In this document: piece by piece, positions 1 through 9,480 of the stretch | Numbering within the stretch: the stretch's first letter is position 1 | Layout of the letters: each line of letters starts with the position of its first letter | NCBI RefSeq assembly: GCF_021018805.1 | Contig: NC_086248.1 | Coordinates: 101,729,739 to 101,793,738 of the forward strand | Direction: 5' to 3' | From: Prinia subflava | Lineage: Eukaryota; Chordata; Aves; Passeriformes; Cisticolidae | Length of the DNA: 64,000 nt | Position numbers and translations under genes: made by a program | Notes under the pieces: generated by a model | The model's input: the letters and a program-made list of their open reading frames with translations, nothing else | What the model was told of the DNA's origin: nothing | Database searches by the model: none

Positions 1-249
1 CCATTTTGTGCTGGGGAAGAATTATGTCTTCTCTATGTTCCTGAAGTGCCCCAGGCCTTGCACACAGGAGAGGTGATTGGGCTGGGGCATTCCCCTGAGA
101 GGCTCAGCTTGAAGAATGGATGGCACAAGAGGACCTAAGAGCAGATTCCCAGTAGTACAGGGAGGTCTACATCAATCTGTGACTCTTCCAAAGATGTGAT
201 AGTGGATGCTGTGGTTCTCCTGATAGTGGAGGGTTAAAAAAATAATTTC

Positions 250-663
250 TGTATAAGCTAACCGTGGGTAGTTGGGGAAGGTAGAAGATGCACGACCTGA
301 ACTTTATACAGCTGGCCTTGGAATGAACAAGTCTTCTGCAACCAGCTTCATACTATTGTTTTAATTGAATCAAGTGTGACTCCAGCCCGGGAGATAATTG
401 AGAAGCATTGTTTTAACCAAATCAAGTATAACTCAGGGTAAAGCGTAGGTATGATTTAAGATAGTAACTAAGAAATAGGATAACCACTATCTAGGAGTGG
501 AGGTTAGTTAACATATGAATAATTTGAAACTATAAAAATCACAAATCAACTCTGTATTCTTGGGCACAAGATTTGGCCATTTCATGCCCCTGTGTCCCGC
601 ACGCTCAAATAAAGAACCGCATATGATCGCCTTTGTGTAGTTATATGTTTTCCTACGCTAACA
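250..663 (+). mobile_element. LTR-like segment (endogenous retrovirus), left end uncertain
   Basis: The segment has the order expected of a retroviral LTR read on the plus strand: an A/T-rich U3 with a tandem duplication, a TATAAAA box at 531-537, an AATAAA polyadenylation signal at 608-613, and a right end in CTAACA at 663. No matching TG start with a target-site duplication was found, so the left boundary is a guess. No retroviral internal sequence follows the right end, so this is either a solo LTR or a truncated one. The TATA and AATAAA spacing is seen directly; the LTR identity is inferred. Confidence 0.6.
355..450 (+). repeat. Imperfect tandem duplication in LTR U3 (period about 52 bp)
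   Basis: Two adjacent copies each begin ATTGTTTTAA and continue through AATCAAGT and an AACTC/GACTC block; the first starts at 355 and the second at 407. The second copy is diverged and shorter. Duplicated U3 blocks of this kind often hold enhancer elements in retroviral LTRs, but enhancer function here is inferred only from position upstream of the TATA box. Confidence 0.6.
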
Positions 664-989
664 CTCCAGCTGCAGGCTTCAGGCTGTTGTGTGACTGCCA
701 CTGCTCCCCTGAGTCCTAGTGGGTGACCACCACCAGAGTTGGTGACCTTCAAGATTAAATTCTGGACACCCATGTCCAAGTTCTCCATATTCACCCAGAA
801 GGTAACCACACAGGTCCATGAATTCCTATCTGTTGCAGGTGGTCCACTGCAGGTTTTGGGAGGTCCTTTTTTGGTGCTGAGGTTTACATCTTGGCAAGGT
901 TGGCCTGTGGGTGTTCTCAGCTTGGCAGAGAGCCTTGGTGGAGGCAACAGGGAGTCGAACCTGCTTCCCAGAGGGGACAGAGTGCCCCA
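664..989. other. Unassigned non-coding interval
   Basis: No gene or recognisable repeat was seen. Overlapping short open frames on both strands have no recognisable domain. A perfect Pol III B-box-like match lies on the minus strand at 951-961 but has no A box at the right distance. Confidence 0.5.
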
Positions 990-1096
990 GAAACCAGGAC
1001 TGGATCCTAACAGACTTGTTTCCTAGCTCTGCGACTGACCTTTTGGGTAACCTTGGGCAAGTTCCTTCATCTTTCTGCACCTCAGTTTCCTTAGCC
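990..1096 (+). mobile_element. MIR-type SINE relic
   Basis: The stretch 1021-1092 follows the MIR core and 3' region closely: a GCTCTGC-ACTGACC block, then ACCTTGGGCAAGT, then a CTTCAT-CTTTCTGCACC stretch and CTCAGTTTCC. The match is in the plus orientation. The tRNA-like head to the left is degraded and the A/T-rich 3' tail is missing. MIR elements are ancient CORE-SINEs, common in mammals and present at low copy in birds and reptiles. The match is by eye from the family consensus, and the boundaries are approximate. Confidence 0.65.
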
Positions 1097-1100
1097 TTCC

Positions 1101-1232
1101 TTTTCTGCTTCTCCTTGATGAGCCAGACATGCTGACAGTTGGCCGAAATCTTAAAGACATTTGTGCAGAGAAAAGCTGGAGCTGAAGTGTTTTATTTGTG
1201 ATTGATTCTGGAGACTATCAGATGAAAAGTGA
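1101..1232 (+). repeat. Dispersed direct repeat, copy 1
   Basis: About 125 bases starting TTCTGCTTCTCCTTGATGAG recur at 3110-3240 in the same orientation, with roughly 90 percent identity by eye. The repeat lies between the MIR relic and a CR1 3' end. It has no TATA box, AATAAA signal or LTR ends, so it is not an obvious retroviral repeat. It may be a local duplication or a member of a repeat family that I do not recognise. Confidence 0.75.
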
Positions 1233-1236
1233 TAAT

Positions 1237-1353
1237 AATTCAAAGTCAGGCTGGATGGGGCTCTGAGCAACCTGATCTATTGGGAAGTGTCCCTGCTTAT
1301 TGCATGGGGTTGGACTAGATGGCCTTCAAAGTCCCTTCCATTCTGTGATAATG
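1237..1353 (+). mobile_element. CR1 LINE 3' end
   Basis: This is a 5'-truncated CR1 copy. It begins near ATTCAAAGTCAGGCTGGATG, runs through GCTCTGAGCAACCTGATCTA, and ends in the diagnostic TTGGACTAGATGGCCTTCAA block followed by a CCATTCTGTGAT tail. CR1 elements are the dominant LINEs of birds; they have no poly-A tail and end in short repeats of this kind. GTGATAA or a close variant stands on both sides and may be the target duplication, although it overlaps the CR1 tail motif and cannot be counted firmly. Confidence 0.9.
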
Positions 1354-2170
1354 TTGTGCTCCTCTCTTACCCAAAATAATAATCCCAGACTCGTTTGGGA
1401 CTTGCCAGTAGATGTCTGTGTAATTCACTGCTGTGGTTACACCGGAGCCGAGCTCTTTGTCAGGGCAATTTTGTCAATATGTAACTTTTAATTTGTTCTG
1501 GCAACTGCAGAATAAACTGCCTTGTTGTAATATAATTTTCAGGGTTTGCAGAGAAACATTTCCTTACTCTCTCAATCTGACCCTTATGAAACATGGGTCA
1601 TTTTACTACTTGGAGAAATTAATTGTGCTGTACTGTATCTGCATCTTTCCACCTACACACTTTGATGAAATGTTAAGATTGTTTTTGTTAGGTAGTGCTG
1701 CTTATGCCTCAGCAATTTCTAATGAATACCTGACTATAAATTGCTGAGATGCTTTCCCAGTGAATCAAAGAAAAATTATTTAGGATAGGCTTTATTCATT
1801 CCCCTTACAGAAAAACAATAATTTCAGGTAGGGTAGGACTCTTACTTTCCATAAACAGATGCAGGAATTTTTTTTTCCATTTTTTTGGTGTTGCAGTTTT
1901 GTTTTATTTAAAAGTTTTACACTGAACAAATTACTAGCATCTGCTGTGTACATGAGAATGTGCACTTAATTATTTCTTCTGTGCTTTTGCAAACTTGCTT
2001 TGAGGAGGTTTGAGTAGTGAGGAAGCAATAAGACCCCAGTGAGGATTTACGTTCCTCTTGATCTGGTTTGGATGCTAGTACTGTTTTCAGAAGGTTCCTC
2101 CAGTCAGGAGATGCTGTTGGAGGGGACAACAAAGCAACACTCAGGTGTGTCTTAGAGGACCAGACAAATA
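1354..2170. other. Unassigned A/T-rich interval
   Basis: There is no recognisable gene or repeat. Open frames are short and end in frequent stops. T-runs occur near 1868-1887. Confidence 0.5.
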
Positions 2171-2460
2171 CAATCACAAAATGGGACAGGTTAAAAGGGA
2201 CCACAGTGTGTCATCTCGTCCAACCTCCCTGTTCAAGCAGGTTTGTCCTCTAACACATTGCACCGGATTGCCTCCAGACAGTCCTTGAATATTTTTTGAA
2301 TATTTCACTGAGGGAGACTCCACGACCTCTCTGGGCAACCTGTACTTCCTCATGTTCACGTGGAACTTCCTGCCTTCCAGTTACTGCCTTTTGCCCCTCA
2401 TTCAGTTGCTCAGTATCAGGTGGGAGTCAGAGCCTGGCTCCATCCTCCTGGCACCCATAG
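2171..2460 (-). mobile_element. CR1 LINE 3' region
   Basis: Read on the plus strand this is an inverted CR1 3' region. It starts near CACAAAATGGGACAGGTTAA, then has TCGTCCAACCTCCCTGTTCA, CACGACCTCTCTGGGCAACC and, further in, GTCAGAGCCTGGCTCCATCC. These blocks match the order of the CR1 3' end read backwards. The 'hundred-base' spacing is well kept, but many substitutions show an old copy. No intact coding part of ORF2 is present. Confidence 0.88.
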
Positions 2461-3109
2461 ATGATGGTATGCAAAATGGATCCATGCAAACCTTCCAGGG
2501 AAAAGCCATGGGAGGGTAACACCAGGAAGGATGTCTCTCAGGTGCTACAAGACCTTGGCCAGGGATACAAATCTGTTTTCTGCTGCACAGCTGAGTCTCA
2601 GCCAGGTGCTGGTAGCTGGGGGCTCAGGGCTTCAGGCTGCAGCCCAGTAAGGGGCCCAGCTACACTGGGGATAAAAGCAGGAATGAAAATCAGGGCAAGC
2701 CAAGAGCTGTCATCTCCTGCCACACCCACTGTTGCTCATGGAGCTGGCAATCCCCTTCCAGTAGAGCCAGTGTCACCTCATCCCCATTTTTTTGCAGCCT
2801 TGAGCAGATAGGTAGAGAGGGCAGGTTGCTGCTGTTTCCTACCTGCATCCTCCTGGCTTCCTCCCCATCTCTCAGTTTCTTCCTTGTTTTTCAAAGAGTG
2901 CATTATTCATTCCTTTTGTTGGCTACAAATGCTGGCAACTGAGGCCAATTGGGAGTGACGCATCCCTGACAGGCTGCAGAAGCATCAGATGTTTAATTGG
3001 CTGCTCCACCCTAGGATAAATAAACCCTCAGAGCCTCAGCCTTGAGTGTTTAATCGGAGGAGTTAAACATTCAGTGAATTGGATCACTTGGTCTCTTTGC
3101 TTCAAAGTT
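2461..3109. other. Unassigned interval
   Basis: No gene or known repeat was recognised. A 116-codon open frame at 2461-2811 has no recognisable domain and begins right at the edge of the CR1 fragment, so it is probably a chance frame. Confidence 0.5.
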
Positions 3110-3240
3110 TTTCTGTTTCTCCTTGATGAGCCAGACATGCTGACAGTTGGCAGAAATCTTAGAGACGTTTATGCAGAGTAAAGCTAGAGCTGAAATGGGT
3201 TTTTTTCTGATTGATTCTGGAGACTATCAGATGAAGAAGT
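3110..3240 (+). repeat. Dispersed direct repeat, copy 2
   Basis: This is the second copy of the 1101-1232 sequence. The best-kept parts are CTCCTTGATGAGCCAGACAT and GATTGATTCTGGAGACTATC. Sequences flanking the two copies are unrelated, so the duplicated unit is only about 125 bases and not part of a longer tandem duplication. Confidence 0.75.
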
Positions 3241-6187
3241 TGAAAAATGGGAGTGTGATTCAAGCTTTCTGACATTGGCTTTTCTTTCTGAACACATCCT
3301 TTTCAGAACAATTGTTCTTCCTATTTATGGAGAGAAATTACTTTTCAATCAGGACTGCTGGAAAACACAACCCAACAGGAATTCACAACCTTTCTACTTC
3401 TTGCTTTTCCCTCTCTGCACCTTTTTGGCTGCATGTCACTCCTGAGCAGCTGCAGCAGGACAGATGGGATCATGAATCACTGCCTTGGGGAAAATGTAGA
3501 TGTTCCTCTCATGTTGTTCAGGAAGGAAGTTGAGTAATGCCATATGCAGGTGTTAAGTGCAGGTGTGTTTGAGAAGTAAATCTCCAGCCAGCTGTAGTTT
3601 GGACCTGGCAGAAATCTTCTTGGAGGCAGAAGTTGGACAGTATGGTATTGACTTCACATTATTTAATTCTCATCTTGATGAAAACCTTTGGATGACGGTG
3701 TTCTTAATTCTGGCCAGTGCAAAATGTGTCAGGATGTCAGCTGAGATGGGTTTGAAAGCATTCTTCCTCTCAGGCCTACTGGAGTTTTTTCCAAGATCTT
3801 CAAGTGGAAGGCAGATGGTTTCCAATTGCTTTTTGTTCTGAAGTGAGACACTGAAGTGAAATACATCTTCGATGTATTAATTGCAAATAAATGACTAGCA
3901 ATGATAAAAGTTTCCTGCTTAATTAGATTTCAAAATGAAAACTGTATAGAGATGATCACAAGTCTAAGATGCCACTTTTGTTACAAAAAGAATCCCATAA
4001 TTCATAAACTTCTTTACTTTGTGAAGAGGAAGAAGAAGAAGCTTTTCTAGGCCTCCCACCTCCTTTAATTATCACCTGAAACAGCATTAGCTCATAGAAA
4101 ATAGACCCATAGTGATGAATAGGGAATGAGATTTTGTTCTGCCTCTGGCTGTCATGCAACATTCATCCTTTTGAGGGATTTTTGCTCCATCTCTGCAAGC
4201 TTCATGCACTAATTCTCTCAGTTTAGCAGCACAAACCATAACATTTTCTGCAGGACAGAGACCTCCAGGGCTCTGGCCCATGTTGCTCTGGGGAACCTGG
4301 TGTGTTGGGGTCACTGCTGAGGTAAATAAGTACTTTATGCTGTTATTCATCTGCTCATTATACATTGGACCCCTTGGATTTCTCTTGATAAAATAGTTCA
4401 TATAACTCTCAGGTTATTTAGTTCTTTCTATTATTCCTTTAAAATATGAAATAAAAGTCTCCTTTCAAAGAGAAGAATGGATGAACTTGCATAAAGAAAA
4501 GGTGAAATGAAACATCTGAATCACTCTGACCTACACAGTTCTACTGAACAAATTTCATGCAATTTGTGATTCATGGCAGCACCCTAAAAACCATGTTATT
4601 TCCCTCAAATTGATGATGGGTCCATTTTCCTTCCTGCTTCTAATGAATTACATTCTCACTGCAAATTGGATCATCCAACCGTCCACTGGAAGGTCAGGGA
4701 TGTTTGTGTGGGTGGGACCTTCCACAGCTAAAGGAAGGCATGTGTTATTCTGTTCTTGCAGCTCTCCATGCAGCCCTGAGCTCCCTCTGGCTTTCCTCCC
4801 ACAGCTGAGTGACTTCTCTACACTCTTGCACCTTTCCTTGCCCCGCTTGTTGATGTCTTATCCCTTGTGAAACCTATTCCAGCCCTGTGGTTTCTGTCCC
4901 TGTGCAGTATTTCCAGCTGCTGCTTCAGCTTTTTGCTCCACTCACTTTCAAAGTGGTGCTTTCTACCTAATAAGCAGAGAACAACATGACTTCTCTTGAG
5001 CTTGCTGTAAGGAAACATCTGAAAGTCAAGCCATGGATGGGCATTTTGATCTCCTGCACGGGAAAAAATAGGGCAGTAACAATAATGCTCAAAAGTGAGC
5101 TTTTCCTCCTGCAGAGCTGTTCAGGAAAGGCCCAGGGCTGAAGAAGAAAGGGAAAGATGGGGGCAGATAAAAAAGCTGTTCATCTCTCTGTTTTTCAGCA
5201 CCAAAATAATTCTTTCGGGAGCCCCTTTACTGTGCAGCCATCTTCTGCAAAGGTAAAAAAAGGCTTTTCTCCATTTTATATTAGAAATGGTCCTTAAGTT
5301 TAAAAATACTCCAATTCTTGGGTATTTTACAGCCTAAGCTATCCAGAGTCTTGAGTCATAAACTCACCTCCCATAGCTGGCTGTGCAATGTGCTTCTGAC
5401 ATGTTCCTGCCTTCATGCACATGGCATTACCCATCCTCACACCGTATAATGTGTGCGTGGCACTAAAACAGCAGCTGTAACACAATGTGCTACTTCCCAT
5501 CTGTGGGGGTTGAAATCTTAACAGCTCCATATGCCAAGTGTTGGAGTGTGGTTGATGTTCCCCATGGATAGGGATCACAGTCCCTGATCTGTGCCATTAT
5601 GGTTATGCCAAAGCTGAAATTATGGAGATCTACTTTGCCCCATCTCTGATGCCTTCCAGGGAGCTGTGGGTGCTTCCAACTCTGGACTACAGGGGCTGGA
5701 TTCAAGTGTGCCAGAGTGCTCCTGAGCAGCCCAGCCATCCCTGATTTTTTCCTGCAAGTGTCCAAAAGCTGGATTTCAACATTTCATTTCAACATACCAG
5801 GAATTGCTTTGGGCTCATTTTCTGCAAAAGCCAGCAGCATGCTGGGCTGAACACTCAGGGAAAGCCAATTTAAGCACAGCTATTTCACAGAAAGCCAGTT
5901 GGGAGTGATCTGTTTAATTTCAGGATTCACAGTCTGTGCTGGCCTGGGAAGGGGCACAGATCAGGGAGCAGAAGCCAGGCTCTGAGCTGCACTTGAGGAG
6001 GGTGTTTACAGCAGACAGTGCTGAATGAGCTGGCTACAGAAGGATGTATCATTACATTGTTAAGGTGTTTGAAGATAATTTGGGATCGTGATACCTTCCC
6101 AGTGCTATTTCCCTCTTGCAAGGGATAAATCCTCTTGAGAGGGAGGATTTTTATTAGGGGAAGAGTTTCTGGTAAGTGAATCCATTA
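3241..6187. other. Unassigned non-coding interval
   Basis: About 2.9 kb without a recognisable gene, LTR or CR1 end. A purine run of GAAGAAGAAG type lies near 4025-4040. Open frames are all under about 105 codons and show no family motifs. Confidence 0.45.
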
Positions 6188-6490
6188 CAGAATTATAGAA
6201 CAGTCTGGGTTGGAAGGGACCTTTAAGGACCGCCTATCTAAACACCCTGCAATACGCAGGGACATCTTCACTGAGATGAGGTTGGTCAGAGCCCTGCCCA
6301 GCTTGACCGTGAATGTTTCCAGAGACATTCTACAACTTCTACGACTGCTACAACCTCTACCTGTTTCAATGTTTCACCATCCTCATCATAAAAACTTAAT
6401 TCTTTCTAATCCAAGTTGACCCTGCTTCTGTTTAGAGCCATTTTGTGCCCTGTGACTTTACCAGTCACAGGAGGCTTCCTCTGTGCCCTC
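6188..6490 (-). mobile_element. CR1 LINE 3' region
   Basis: On the plus strand this begins ATTATAGAACAGTCTGGGTT and continues GGAAGGGACCTTTAAGGACC, the inverted CR1 3' end. It then has the AATACGCAGGGACATCTTCA block and a more diverged inner part ending in a TTTAGAGCCATTTTGTGCCC-like stretch. The copy is old, as substitutions are spread throughout. Confidence 0.9.
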
Positions 6491-9098
6491 CCTGGCTGTG
6501 AGGGGTAATGAGCACCAGGAGCATGGCTCTGAGGCTGTTTTGCCACTGTGGGTGGTGTCACCTCTTCTATGCTGTGTTGCAGAGGTGCATAGTGTGGGCA
6601 GCTTCTCCAGCTCCTCTTCTCTCTGATTTTGTTCCAGTAGAATGAGCATTATTTTCCTTCTCTTCTGCTTTCCTGGCTTCATGCAAGTCAAGCCCTTTTT
6701 CTGAGCAGTGGTGTACAGCTTACCTTTGGTGCTGGTCATAACTTCTGCACTCTATACAGTGCAGAAGATGGTGACATGCCTGTGATGTGCTTGGCAGAAG
6801 CTGTCTCAGTTTTACAAGCAGAATTCATTCAACTCATCAATCACAACCATAATTACCAATAGCACAAATCCATTTGAGAGCAGCTTGCTCACCAACTCAC
6901 CAGTTTTGTGTACTGGTGCAGCCTCTTCTTAAATTGTCAATGAAAGGGGAACTGTGTTGTGATGTGGTTTCAGCTGCAGCAGAAATAAGCAATATTTCTT
7001 CTTCTTTCTGCACGGAGATGTTGGCCCTGCTCTTGACCCGTATTGATCACCATCTAGGAACCGAAGCACAGGCAGAGAAGAGCACAGACACAAGAAAAAT
7101 TGAGGGAAAAACTAGAAGAGCAGTGAGGTTAACATGCTGCACAAGATCAGAGGCTTATTCAGTTTGGTGGAAACCCCTGGAGCAGAATGGGTCAACTGTG
7201 AATTCAAACCATGGTGTTTTCCACTTTGCCCTATTGGGACTTGAAGTTATCCAGGAACAGAAATTTTACCAGCTCTCTGGACAACCAATTCCAGTGCTTG
7301 AATATCTTTATAATAAAGTATTTTTCCTTAAATCCAGCTAGAATCTATAATTTCTGCTGATTTCTTTTGTTTCTATGGACCAGGATGAAGTGGGGCTCTA
7401 CCTCCGCCAGCAGCCTTCTAGTGGGTACTGGGGTTGTGTTCTTTGTCTTTGGGCCAGCATCACTATTTTGCCACTGAGTTTTGATGTATTCCTGGTCACA
7501 TCACCTCCCTGTGTTTACATTTCTCATCTCTAATGATGTCACAATGATGACATTTCATACAATATTCAGGATCCATACACAGTTTGCCTGAAAGGTTTTC
7601 AGAGCAGGAAATGTCTCTTGTACCTTCACAACAACCATCAGCCACTCCAGACTCCGAACCAGCATCCACAGCATCTAAATGTGCCTTTAAATGTTTAGCT
7701 TTCCTTCATTTGAAGTAAATCCTCCCCAAGAGAGATAATTTCAAGACTGTTATATGTATATCCGCATGTTGTTCTTTTACATTGTAAAATACAAGTATTG
7801 TAAAAGCTTAAACAGTAAGAAGTGGTGACCACCTAACTGGAGGACCAGGGAGCTGGCAATAATTCCTGCCTGTAATAAGATTTCACATTAATTTCTTGCA
7901 CATCTGCTGTGTTCTCCAAAGCTGCTCAAAGATTTCTTGCTTGCCTTGCGCACAGAAAATGTTGTTTGGTGGTTTGTTGTTTGGTTTTTTTCTTTTGGAA
8001 CCTGTCGTAATGAAAATTGCCCCAAAATGGAGAATGTTGGTGAAATTAAAATCTTTATTTGATTTTTGTAGGAGTATATGGAAACACAATTACAATACAA
8101 TATTTGGAGAAACTGCCAGAGAGTCACATGAGAGTCATCATCCTTCAGAGAATACATCTAATTTCCCTCATGAGTCAGACTCCCATGTCATATCATTTCT
8201 ATTGGGAAACCATTGGCAAAAACTATTTATTTTGATGTCCTAATTAGTGCAGTTCTCCCCTCACCAACTAACAACAAACCCCTTCAACAGAACAGAGTAA
8301 ACAAATAACATTTCTTCCAAAAAATGGATCTTGACAAAAGTCCTAAGTCATTTGATGAGAAATTCAAGTCTTGAAAGACAGTCTAGATGAAAAAATAGAT
8401 TAAAACCCCCACTCTGCTAAGCTATGTTTTGAAAGTTTTGTGCCAATTTGCTGAAACTTTAAGAGTGAAGGCTCTCAACAGGGGCAGTTCTGAAGGAAAA
8501 AAATGAGTTTCTGTGTGAGTATTGAGAAATACTCTGCAATCTGCTCAAATGACTGAGTTTCAGAACTATCAAATATTTCTATCAAATCAATTATGAACAA
8601 TGTAGAGATCACAGCTTATTTCCCATGTCATTTCACTTCATTTGAACCAAGAAATAAGTTTATGAAAAGGATGATCAGAGCACCACCAGGGAAGAGGATA
8701 AGAAACAAAACCTCATTCACTGCATTAAGCCTTTGGAACAAATTGCTTAAACAATCTAAAAGGTTTATAAAAAGAGGAGCATCTTTCTTTTGGAGGTAAC
8801 TGAAGCACCTAATACAGTTATCTGATGAAGAAGTGCACAGAAACTTGGAAATGCCAAAGAAAAGAAAAGGTTGGAGGGAGAGGAGGATTTGCTTCTCTTG
8901 TATTGCATTGAAATCTTTCAGGTAAGTTCAAAAAACCTTCCTAGGCAGCAATCCTAGGCAGCAACATAATTTAACATTCACTGGAAAACCAGTAGGTCCA
9001 GGTGCTGAAAGGAAAATTATGCCTTCCCATGTTCACACTCCCACCTACTAAGAACATACCTGACAGGACTCCTCCTGGCAAACTCTTCAGTGCCCACA
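6491..9098. other. Unassigned non-coding interval
   Basis: No recognisable gene or repeat. The longest frame, 6874-7341, starts at TTG rather than ATG and runs over an AATAAA-containing stretch, with no domain I recognise. A short perfect hairpin is listed separately. Near 8940-8967 the string CCTAGGCAGCAA occurs twice in tandem. Confidence 0.45.
6742..6767. repeat. Perfect 10-bp inverted repeat (hairpin)
   Basis: CTTCTGCACT at 6742-6751 and AGTGCAGAAG at 6758-6767 are exact reverse complements separated by six bases (CTATAC). There is no T-run after it and it is too short for a miRNA precursor. Its function, if any, is unknown. Confidence 0.7.
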
Positions 9099-9480
9099 TG
9101 TAGCAGGAACAGGATAACTTAGATAAGGCAGAGCTATCCACAGCTGGGCCTCAGACCAGGCCTCAGGCCAGGGCCTAGTAGGCCTAGTACGTTCAGCATA
9201 CGTAGTACCAGATAAGGTTATCTGGTACTGGGAATGTGTTAAGGTAGGGGTGTTACTAGCATAGAACAGTTACTGGGAAGACACGGTGGCTACCTTAAAC
9301 TGCAATAGCATACATACTTCTGTATGTTCACTGCCTATCAGAATGCACCTGTTCTTGTAAACTATTATGTCTGTATTTAACCTGCCATCTCAAGGAATAA
9401 AGGAAAAGAACGTGTGATATACCCACATTGGGTCAGACCCCGTTCTTTAGTCCCCGATCTTCAACTGTTCCCAGCCTTCA
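9099..9480 (+). mobile_element. Solo LTR, 382 bp, 6-bp TSD (ERVK-like)
   Basis: The element starts TGTAGCAGG and ends CCAGCCTTCA, and the six bases CCCACA stand directly on both sides (9093-9098 and 9481-9486). A 6-bp duplication is typical of class II (ERVK) elements. A TATTTAA box at 9374-9380 and AATAAA at 9396-9401 place the plus strand as sense. The two signals are unusually close, which is common in compact LTRs. No second LTR or internal region is present, so this is a solo LTR formed by recombination. A strong hairpin lies in its U3. Confidence 0.88.
9205..9228. repeat. 11-bp perfect inverted repeat inside the LTR
   Basis: GTACCAGATAA and TTATCTGGTAC are exact reverse complements separated by only GG. 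The arm contains GATAA/TTATC, a GATA-factor type site present in both orientations. It lies about 100 bases into the 9.1-kb solo LTR. Confidence 0.8.

Noticed and set aside
951..961. Perfect minus-strand Pol III B box (GGTTCGACTCC), possible tRNA gene
   Set aside because: No A box stands at the usual distance and no cloverleaf or acceptor stem could be drawn; probably chance.
6742..6767. Hairpin as a microRNA precursor
   Set aside because: The stem is only 10 bp with a 6-base loop, and pairing does not extend outward.
6874..7341. 155-codon plus-strand frame as a gene
   Set aside because: It starts at TTG, has no recognised domain, and includes an AATAAA-type stretch before its stop; chance is more likely.
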